From the NCBI GenBank assembly GCA_001437855.1, contig LIBD01000021.1:1-11352 (forward strand): a DNA stretch of 11,352 bases. The letters are read 5' to 3'. Every line of letters starts with the position of its first letter. Within the stretch, counting starts at the first letter, position 1. Under the pieces are notes generated by a model that ran no database searches, was not told the DNA's origin, and saw nothing but the letters and a program-made list of their open reading frames with translations. This DNA comes from Actinobacteria bacterium BACL4 MAG-120820-bin23 (GTDB taxonomy: Bacteria > Actinomycetota > Actinomycetes > Nanopelagicales > Nanopelagicaceae). Shown in pieces: positions 6,142 through 11,352 of this stretch. A program made the translations under genes and the position numbers.

Positions 6142-7539
6142 ATGGGCAAGACATTGGCGGAAAAGATTTGGGCAGAGCATGTAGTTAGCTCTACCGCCGG
6201 TGAGCCAGATTTACTTTACATTGATCTGCACTTGATCCACGAGGTAACAAGCCCACAAGCATTCGATGGCTTGCGCTTAGCTGATCGTAAAGTTAGAAGA
6301 CCAGATTTAACTATTGCTACTGAAGATCATAATGTTCCGACTTTAAATATCGATAAGCCAATTGCAGATCCTGTTTCTAAATTACAGGTAGATACCTTGC
6401 GGAAAAATTGCGCTGAGTTTGGCGTTCGAATTCACTCACTAGGTGATGTGGAACAAGGAATTGTGCATGTAGTTGGACCTCAACTAGGTATTACTCAGCC
6501 AGGTATGACCATTGTCTGTGGTGACTCACATACATCAACACATGGTGCATTTGGTGCATTAGCGTTTGGAATTGGAACTAGTGAGGTTGAGCATGTGCTT
6601 GCAACTCAGACCTTGCCATTGATTAGGCCAAAAACTATGGCTATCAATGTCGATGGAAATTTGAAGCCCGGGGTAACAAGTAAAGATATTATTTTGGCTG
6701 TAATTGCAAAAATTGGTACAGGTGGCGGACAGGGTTATGTACTTGAATACCGTGGAAGTGCAATCAGGGCGTTATCAATGGAGGCTCGAATGACAATCTG
6801 TAATATGTCTATCGAAGCTGGTGCTAGAGCTGGGCTGATTGCGCCAGATCAAACAACCTTTGATTATGTAAAAGGAAAACCGCATGCTCCAAGTGGAGCT
6901 GACTGGGATTTAGCCTTGGCCTATTGGAGAACCTTAGTAACAGATAATGATGCAACCTTTGATAAAGAAATTTATTTAAATGCCGACGACTTGGCGCCAT
7001 TTGTAACTTGGGGAACAAATCCAGGTCAAGGATTGCCACTTAGTGAGTCTGTCCCAAATCCTGCTGATTTTACTAACCCTGAGGATCGAGGAGCTGCAGA
7101 GCGAGCCCTTGAATATATGGATTTAAAACCTGGTACACCACTTAAATCAATTAAGGTAGACACGGTATTTCTAGGCTCTTGTACAAATGGCAGAATTGAA
7201 GATTTAAGATCTGCGGCCGAAGTAATTAAAGGTAAAAAGATTGCTAGCTCGCTTCGGCTATTAGTTGTTCCAGGATCAGCTCGAGTTAGGTTACAAGCTG
7301 AATCTGAAGGCCTAGACAAGGTATTTCTAGATGCTGGAGCAGAATGGCGCAGTGCTGGGTGTTCTATGTGTTTAGGTATGAATCCAGATCAGTTAAAGCC
7401 AGGAGAGCGCGCAGCTTCAACAAGTAATCGAAATTTTGAAGGCAGACAAGGAAAGGGTGGGCGCACTCATCTTGTCAGTCCATTAGTAGCAGCAGCTACA
7501 GCATTAAAGGGCACCCTATCCTCACCAGCGGACTTATAA
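6142..7539 (+). CDS. leuC: 3-isopropylmalate dehydratase large subunit
   Basis: Large subunit of isopropylmalate isomerase, which interconverts 2- and 3-isopropylmalate in leucine synthesis. It is a cytoplasmic aconitase-family [4Fe-4S] enzyme working with LeuD. The protein has 465 residues, the usual length. The iron-sulfur ligands are visible as C347 (in GSCTNGR, 346-351), C407 and C410 (in AGCSMCLGMNPD). The substrate-site block CGDSHTSTHGAFG (126-138) and the final NRNFEGRQGKGGRTHLVSP (429-447) are intact. The ATG at 6142 is preceded by AAAGGA at 6127-6132. Transcription start is unclear: GATAAT at 6081-6086 would leave a leader of about 50 nt, but no -35 is convincing. leuD follows without a gap. 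leuA, leuB and ilv genes are not in the window. Confidence 0.97.
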   Translation: MGKTLAEKIWAEHVVSSTAGEPDLLYIDLHLIHEVTSPQAFDGLRLADRKVRRPDLTIATEDHNVPTLNIDKPIADPVSKLQVDTLRKNCAEFGVRIHSLGDVEQGIVHVVGPQLGITQPGMTIVCGDSHTSTHGAFGALAFGIGTSEVEHVLATQTLPLIRPKTMAINVDGNLKPGVTSKDIILAVIAKIGTGGGQGYVLEYRGSAIRALSMEARMTICNMSIEAGARAGLIAPDQTTFDYVKGKPHAPSGADWDLALAYWRTLVTDNDATFDKEIYLNADDLAPFVTWGTNPGQGLPLSESVPNPADFTNPEDRGAAERALEYMDLKPGTPLKSIKVDTVFLGSCTNGRIEDLRSAAEVIKGKKIASSLRLLVVPGSARVRLQAESEGLDKVFLDAGAEWRSAGCSMCLGMNPDQLKPGERAASTSNRNFEGRQGKGGRTHLVSPLVAAATALKGTLSSPADL

Positions 7540-8136
7540 ATGGAAAAATTCATTAAGCATTCTGGTACTGCTGTGCCTCTTCGCCGCAGCAATGTCGATA
7601 CCGATCAAATTATTCCTGCTGTTTATCTAAAGCGCATTACTAAAAGTGGTTTTGAGGATGGGTTATTTGCAGCTTGGCGTAATGATCCAGCATTTGAATT
7701 AAATCAACCACAGTATAAGTCGGCCACTATTTTAGTTGCTGGCCCAGATTTTGGTACTGGCTCTTCTCGTGAGCATGCTGTATGGGCATTACAAAATTAC
7801 GGTTTCAAAGTTGTACTCTCTAGTAGATTTGCTGATATTTTTCGCGGTAATTCGCAAAAGGCTGGCTTGTTGACGGTGATTTTGCCCCAAGATGAGATTG
7901 AAAAGATCTGGCTAGAGATTGAAAGTAAGCCAGAGACCACCATTACAGTTGATTTGGATAGCAAAACGGTTTCCTACGCTGGGACAACTATTGCATTTGC
8001 AATTGATGATTACACCCGTTGGCGCCTTATGGAAGGGTTAGATGATATTGGTCTAACATTTACCAAAATTGATCAAGTTTCAAATTTTGAAGAGAAAAGA
8101 GCTAGTTTTAAGCCTAAAACACTGCCAATTCGTTAG
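7540..8136 (+). CDS. leuD: 3-isopropylmalate dehydratase small subunit
   Basis: Small (swivel-domain) subunit of isopropylmalate isomerase; 198 residues, typical of bacterial LeuD. It shows NVDTDQIIPAVYLKR (18-32), the substrate-binding loop FGTGSSREHA (71-80) and FRGNSQKAGLL (101-111). The ATG directly abuts the leuC stop, so the two are translationally coupled and made in equal amounts, as expected for a heterodimer. A weak 7-bp hairpin at 8142-8166 follows but lacks a T-run, so the 3' end of the leuCD mRNA is not clearly marked. Confidence 0.97.
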   Translation: MEKFIKHSGTAVPLRRSNVDTDQIIPAVYLKRITKSGFEDGLFAAWRNDPAFELNQPQYKSATILVAGPDFGTGSSREHAVWALQNYGFKVVLSSRFADIFRGNSQKAGLLTVILPQDEIEKIWLEIESKPETTITVDLDSKTVSYAGTTIAFAIDDYTRWRLMEGLDDIGLTFTKIDQVSNFEEKRASFKPKTLPIR

Positions 8137-8193
8137 CTGAAAACTCTAAAGTAATTATCTAGAGTTACGCGAAAACTGTAAAAAACCTTGATT

Positions 8194-8199
8194 TATAAT
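8194..8199 (+). promoter_or_regulatory. Candidate -10 box upstream of hupB
   Basis: A perfect TATAAT sits in the 176-bp leuD-hupB gap, 113 bp before the hupB ATG. The sequence at the -35 distance (GAAAAC around 8171) does not match consensus. If used, it gives a leader of roughly 107 nt carrying both palindromes. A weaker TAGATT at 8256 is an alternative. Confidence 0.35.
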
Positions 8200-8270
8200 A
8201 AGAATTTGCATGCGACACACCGATTTAATTAATCAGAGTATTTCTCTTCACCCCATAGATTAACCCTCAG

Positions 8271-8286
8271 TTAAGCAAATGCTTAA
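8271..8286. repeat. Perfect 7-2-7 palindrome upstream of hupB
   Basis: TTAAGCA-AA-TGCTTAA is a perfect inverted repeat, 26 bp before the hupB start. In RNA it would form a 6-bp hairpin with a four-base loop. It may be an operator or a leader structure; no regulator gene is adjacent to suggest which. Confidence 0.5.
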
Positions 8287-8288
8287 TG

Positions 8289-8300
8289 TTTACGCGTAAA
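8289..8300. repeat. Perfect 12-bp palindrome next to the hupB ribosome binding site
   Basis: TTTACGCGTAAA is a perfect 12-bp palindrome just 2 bp after the preceding inverted repeat and directly before the Shine-Dalgarno AAGGGGA (8302-8308). A protein bound here, or a local RNA fold, would affect either transcription or ribosome access to hupB. Confidence 0.5.
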
Positions 8301-8312
8301 TAAGGGGATTAA

Positions 8313-8711
8313 ATGAACAAGGCACAGTTCATCGCCTATCTTGCTCCACAGTTCGGTGACAGCAAGAAAGAGGCTGCTCGCGCTGTTGAGGTAGTTTTTG
8401 ATGCGGTTGTTCGCAATATCTCAAAGGGCGAAGATGTAATGATCAATGATTTTGGAAAGTTCAAAAAAGTTGATCGACCAGCTCGTAAGGGTCGTAATCC
8501 ATTCACTGGAGAGACGATTCAAATTAAAGCCAGCAAGAAAGTTCGCTTCTTACCTGCAAAGGGATTAAAGGAAGTAATTTCTGGTGCTCGCAAACTTGGT
8601 GCTGCTCCAACTCCACCAGCAAAGGCTGCACCTGCAAAGGCAGTTAAGAAGGCTCCAAAAGCCAAGAAAGCAGTTCGTAAGGTTGCAAAGAAGGCAAAGC
8701 GTCGTCGCTAA
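8313..8711 (+). CDS. hupB: HU family DNA-binding protein with Lys/Ala-rich tail (HupB)
   Basis: Nucleoid-associated architectural protein of 132 residues. Residues 1-90 form the HU domain, with the DNA-arm signature GRNPFTGETIQIKASKKVRF (about 65-84). Residues ~95-132 are a low-complexity basic tail built from PAKA/KKA units ending KRRR, as in actinobacterial HupB. The tail adds non-specific DNA (and possibly RNA) binding. Initiation looks strong: AAGGGGA lies 4 bp before the ATG. Codon use differs from the neighbours: all 11 Arg codons are CGN and Lys is often AAG, whereas AGA and AAA dominate in flanking genes, a sign of high expression. It stands alone, between a regulatory-looking gap and a strong terminator. 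Confidence 0.96.
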   Translation: MNKAQFIAYLAPQFGDSKKEAARAVEVVFDAVVRNISKGEDVMINDFGKFKKVDRPARKGRNPFTGETIQIKASKKVRFLPAKGLKEVISGARKLGAAPTPPAKAAPAKAVKKAPKAKKAVRKVAKKAKRRR

Positions 8712-8728
8712 TTTCTGAGCAGTAAATT

Positions 8729-8762
8729 AAAACGGGATCTCATGCGTGAGGTCCCGTTTTTT
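8729..8762 (+). terminator. Intrinsic terminator after hupB
   Basis: AAAACGGGATCTCA pairs with TGAGGTCCCGTTTT through 14 base pairs (one T-G wobble) around the loop TGCG, and the T-run continues for two more bases. It begins 17 bp after the hupB stop. The A-run on the other side would let it work on the - strand too, though no gene ends there from that direction. Confidence 0.93.
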
Positions 8763-8795
8763 ACGCTCATTTATAGGCATTACCGGAATTGGCCG

Positions 8796-8801
8796 TAGAA
8801 T
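8796..8801 (+). promoter_or_regulatory. -10 box predicting a leaderless plsC-gpsA-ddl transcript
   Basis: TAGAAT (five of six to consensus) ends 6 bases before the GTG of plsC, so transcription would begin on the start codon itself. No Shine-Dalgarno precedes the GTG and no clear -35 is seen. The preceding intrinsic terminator means this operon needs its own promoter in the 45-bp gap, which supports the call. Confidence 0.5.
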
Positions 8802-8807
8802 TAAGCG

Positions 8808-9590
8808 GTGTCTACTGAGTTGAAAATTTCATACGCACCTCCCAGCGGTAAACCCTTAGGGGACACTAATTGGTTCAAATTTGGCGCAACTGTGATCCGA
8901 CCATTACTTAAATTGATAGCTAAACGTGATTGGCAAGGTGCTGAGAACCTACCTAAGTCTGGTGGGGCAATTGTTGTGTGCAACCATATTTCCTATGTCG
9001 ATCCATTAATTTTTACTCACTTCCTATACGACAATGGTCGAGCACCTAGATATCTAGGAAAAGCTTCCTTATTCAAACTTCCAATTGTTGGCAGAGTTTT
9101 ACTTGGCGCCGGACAAATTCCAGTAGAGCGGGAAACAGCGGATGCATCTAATTCTTTGCAGCATGCAATAGCTTTTTTGCAATCTGGACACTTACTTGGA
9201 GTTTATCCAGAGGGAACTTTAACTAGAGACCAAAATTATTGGCCGATGAAAGCAAAAACCGGAATTGCACGATTAGCAATTTTGACTAAAGCGCCAGTAA
9301 TTCCATGTGCGCAATGGGGAGCTCAGAAAATTCTGCCAGCGTATAGTAAGAAAATTAGAATTTTTCCACGAACTAAAGTAAAAGTGATTGCAGGTCAACC
9401 ACTTGATTTTTCAAAATGGTATGGAAAATCCGAAGATCCAATTGCACTTGAAGAAGCAACCGCATATGTTATGAGTTCTGTTACAAAATTATTAGAGCAA
9501 TTACGTGGCGAAAAAGCCCCAGCTGAAATATTTGATCCAAAGAAGTCACAATTACCAAGAACGGGTAATTATAAAAAGGATGTGAAATGA
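8808..9590 (+). CDS. plsC: 1-acyl-sn-glycerol-3-phosphate acyltransferase (PlsC-like)
   Basis: Membrane-associated acyltransferase of the PlsC/LPLAT family (260 residues), which adds the second acyl chain to lysophosphatidic acid to make phosphatidic acid. The catalytic motif is NHISYVD (H60 and D65, H-x4-D). The acceptor-phosphate motif appears as YPEGTLTR (133-140, usually FPEGTRS/TR). The GRVLLGAGQIPVER stretch (95-108) is the conserved block II region. Segments around 91-103 and 155-168 are hydrophobic and may dip into the membrane. The GTG start fits the -10 box 6 bp upstream. The gene overlaps gpsA by 4 bp. GpsA makes the glycerol-3-phosphate backbone used in this pathway, so the two form a coherent phospholipid unit. 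A different acyl acceptor cannot be excluded. Confidence 0.93.
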   Translation: MSTELKISYAPPSGKPLGDTNWFKFGATVIRPLLKLIAKRDWQGAENLPKSGGAIVVCNHISYVDPLIFTHFLYDNGRAPRYLGKASLFKLPIVGRVLLGAGQIPVERETADASNSLQHAIAFLQSGHLLGVYPEGTLTRDQNYWPMKAKTGIARLAILTKAPVIPCAQWGAQKILPAYSKKIRIFPRTKVKVIAGQPLDFSKWYGKSEDPIALEEATAYVMSSVTKLLEQLRGEKAPAEIFDPKKSQLPRTGNYKKDVK

Positions 9591-10585
9591 GAAAAGTTGC
9601 GGTTTTAGGTTCTGGTGCATGGGGAACAACACTAGGTCAGGTAATGGTTGACTCTGGCCAGCAGGTTTTAATTTGGGGTAGGAATAAGAAAGTTGTTCGA
9701 GAGATAAATCGTAGACACTCTAATCGCCGCTTTCTTAAAGGCATAGATTTACCTAGAGAGTTAAAGGCAACTACTGATATCAAAGCTGTGCTTGAGTTTG
9801 CTGATGTAATTTTAGTGGCAATTCCTGCTCAAACTTTGCGGGGAAATTTGGTGGAGTGGAAAGGTTTTTTCCCAACGGGTTTACCAGTTATTAGCACACT
9901 TAAAGGTATTGAGGTTGATACTCAGTTTAGAATGACAGAGGTAATGCAGGAAGTTTTAGGAATAGAAAAATCAAAATTAGGATTAATCACAGGACCAAAT
10001 TTGGCAAATGAAATAATTATGCGACAACCAGCAGGTGCTATGGCGGCATCTGAAAATCAAGAAATTATCGATCTTATTACCGATATGTTTTCAACCAATT
10101 ACTTCAGAATTTACCCATCTAAAGATTTAATTGGCTGTGAATTTGCCGGGGCAGCAAAGAGTGTTATTGCAATTGCTGTTGGCATGGCAGTGGGTATGGG
10201 ATATGGCGAGAACACTCAAGGATTAATGATTACTAGAGGATTATCTGAGGTTGCTCGCCTTGGAGAGGCTTATGGTGCTACGCCACTTACATTCTTAGGA
10301 TTAGCAGGTATTGGCGATCTTGTAGCAAGTGCGCAATCTCCACTATCTAGAAATAGAAGCTTTGGTGAGGTCCTAGGTAAATCAGGGTCAATAGTTAAGG
10401 CTCGACAGCAGATAGTTAAAACTGTCGAAGGTGTTTACTCAGCTGGTGCCATGCTGGAATTAGCACATCGAGTAGGCGTAGAAGTTCCAATTATTGAGGC
10501 TGTCTCGGATGTTGTTGCCGAAACACTTAAGCCAAAAGATGCTTTGGATAGATTAATGAAGGTAAGTATTAAGGCTGAGATTTAA
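9587..10585 (+). CDS. gpsA: NAD(P)-dependent glycerol-3-phosphate dehydrogenase
   Basis: Cytoplasmic enzyme reducing dihydroxyacetone phosphate to sn-glycerol-3-phosphate, the phospholipid backbone; 332 residues, standard length. An N-terminal Rossmann fold carries GSGAWGT (8-14) as the dinucleotide-binding loop. Catalytic and substrate-site lysines are K106 (in STLKGIE) and K191 (in CEFAGAAKSV), with GPNLANE (136-142) and GIGDL...SRNR (241-257) also intact. Start and Shine-Dalgarno are clear: ATGA overlaps the plsC stop, and AAAAAGGA at 9573-9580 sits 6 bp upstream. The stop overlaps the ddl start by one base. gpsA followed by ddl is a common actinobacterial arrangement. Confidence 0.97.
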   Translation: MRKVAVLGSGAWGTTLGQVMVDSGQQVLIWGRNKKVVREINRRHSNRRFLKGIDLPRELKATTDIKAVLEFADVILVAIPAQTLRGNLVEWKGFFPTGLPVISTLKGIEVDTQFRMTEVMQEVLGIEKSKLGLITGPNLANEIIMRQPAGAMAASENQEIIDLITDMFSTNYFRIYPSKDLIGCEFAGAAKSVIAIAVGMAVGMGYGENTQGLMITRGLSEVARLGEAYGATPLTFLGLAGIGDLVASAQSPLSRNRSFGEVLGKSGSIVKARQQIVKTVEGVYSAGAMLELAHRVGVEVPIIEAVSDVVAETLKPKDALDRLMKVSIKAEI

Positions 10586-11352
10586 TGAGTAAGACTAAAG
10601 TAGCCATAATTTGTGGTGGCAGGAGCAGTGAACATGAAATCTCCTGCATATCTGCAAATGGCGTATTACAAGCAATTGATAGAAATCTTTTTGAAATAGA
10701 ACTTATCGGTATAACAAAGTCTGGCAAATGGCTCCACCTACCAAAAGATTCAAATTTTGTGGTTGAAAATGGCGTGCTTCCCATAATTCCAGAAAATGGC
10801 GTTGAGGTAAGTATTACGAGCCAAGGATTAATTGCTGGTGGAAAAAATTTGGCAATAGATGTGGTTTTTCCAGTACTACATGGACCATATGGTGAAGACG
10901 GAACTATTCAAGGTTTGCTTGAGATAATTGGTTTACGGTATGTCGGTTCTGGAGTTTTAGCAAGTGCAGTTTGTATGGATAAGTCATATGCCAAACCAAT
11001 ATTTGCTGCTGCTGGCTTAAAAGTTGCACCAGGAATTGTAGTTACCTCTAATAAATTTGAACTACCAAGTAATCTTTCAGTTCCATTATTTGTAAAACCA
11101 GCAAGAAGTGGTTCTAGTAGGGGTACCTCTAAAGTGAATCAAATATCAGAGTTAGTAGGTGCGGTAGAACATGCACTGACTTTTGATTCAAAGGTGATAA
11201 TTGAGCAAGCTGTCGTGGGTAAAGAAATTGAGTGCGCAGTTCTAGAGTCTGATGAAAAGTTAACAGTTTCAGCAGTCGGTGAGATCGCTATCTCTAAAGA
11301 GTTTGAATTTTATGATTTCCAAGCAAAGTATCTTGATAATTCTATGAAATTA
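10585..11352 (+). CDS. ddl: D-alanine--D-alanine ligase, 5' part (runs off the window)
   Basis: ATP-grasp ligase making D-Ala-D-Ala for peptidoglycan precursors in the cytoplasm. The frame is open from the ATG at 10585 (sharing its A with the gpsA stop) to the window end, 256 codons. The full protein in this family is about 310-370 residues. Motifs are GGRSSEHEIS (about 11-20), HGPYGEDGTIQG (99-110), MDKSYAK (131-137, ATP-site K133) and VKPARSGSS (170-178, K171), then YDFQAKY (243-249). The Tyr at 249 is the residue whose change to Phe marks D-Ala-D-Lac ligases of intrinsically glycopeptide-resistant bacteria, so a normal D-Ala-D-Ala product is expected. The last ATP/Mg-binding residues lie outside the window. 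AAGG at 10571-10574 is a weak ribosome site. Confidence 0.96.
   Translation, partial: MSKTKVAIICGGRSSEHEISCISANGVLQAIDRNLFEIELIGITKSGKWLHLPKDSNFVVENGVLPIIPENGVEVSITSQGLIAGGKNLAIDVVFPVLHGPYGEDGTIQGLLEIIGLRYVGSGVLASAVCMDKSYAKPIFAAAGLKVAPGIVVTSNKFELPSNLSVPLFVKPARSGSSRGTSKVNQISELVGAVEHALTFDSKVIIEQAVVGKEIECAVLESDEKLTVSAVGEIAISKEFEFYDFQAKYLDNSMKL

Noticed and set aside
6076..6180. Upstream extension of the IclR protein by 35 residues
   Set aside because: It would run through the divergent promoter and into leuC, and the extra residues do not resemble the family. The ATG at 6075 starts right before the HTH domain.
5907..6188. 93-codon + strand frame across the IclR gene and leuC start
   Set aside because: It is antisense to the regulator's HTH region, overlaps leuC in a different frame, and encodes nothing recognisable.
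8142..8166. Hairpin AACTCTA...TAGAGTT after leuD as a terminator
   Set aside because: The stem is only 7 bp, AT-rich, with an 11-base loop and no T-run, so it is too weak to call an intrinsic terminator.
1..11352. Mobile elements, CRISPR arrays, phage or defence systems
   Set aside because: No spaced direct repeats, transposase or integrase motifs, or unknown gene clusters were seen. Every large frame is a conserved housekeeping gene in an order typical of Actinobacteria.

Overview
The window reads as a core chromosomal segment of a low-GC, streamlined actinobacterium. The best guess is a freshwater acI / 'Candidatus Nanopelagicales'-type lineage. The grounds are: gene order matching high-GC Actinobacteria (from memory, Mycobacterium tuberculosis carries FAH protein - gltX - tRNAs - IclR regulator - leuC - leuD - hupB ... 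gpsA - ddl in the same order); an HU protein with the Lys/Ala-rich C-terminal tail typical of actinobacterial HupB; AT-rich codon use; very short or overlapping gene junctions; and promoters placed so that mRNAs would be leaderless. The lineage call is inference; 'actinobacterium' is much firmer.

Layout. (1) Bases 1-5134, + strand, one tightly packed run: the 3' end of a HIT-family gene, phoH/ybeZ, ybeY, a CNNM/CBS/CorC-type membrane protein, a fumarylacetoacetate-hydrolase-family enzyme, and gltX. Junctions are -11 to +23 bp, so this is probably one operon centred on RNA/ribosome maturation and translation. (2) Bases 5176-5340: tRNA-Gln(CUG) and tRNA-Glu(CUC), directly behind the enzyme that charges tRNA-Glu. 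(3) Bases 5353-7539: an IclR-family regulator on the - strand, divergent from leuC. A TCTCA-N5-TGAGA palindrome sits inside the regulator's own promoter; leuD abuts leuC. (4) Bases 8137-8762: a 176-bp gap holding a perfect TATAAT and two perfect palindromes, then hupB and a strong intrinsic terminator. (5) Bases 8796-11352: plsC, gpsA and the 5' part of ddl, overlapping head to tail and starting from a promoter that predicts a leaderless GTG start.

How the genes fit together. YbeY and PhoH act in rRNA/RNA maturation, and GltX with the two tRNAs supplies Glu-tRNA (and, if a GatCAB route is used, Gln-tRNA). LeuCD is isopropylmalate isomerase, under the probable control of the adjacent IclR protein. 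GpsA makes sn-glycerol-3-phosphate, which after a first acylation is the substrate of PlsC. Ddl supplies D-Ala-D-Ala for peptidoglycan.

I found no mobile element, CRISPR array, phage gene, toxin-antitoxin pair or novel protein system. The observations worth a second look are regulatory: several perfect palindromes in short gaps, and promoter spacing that predicts leaderless transcription.
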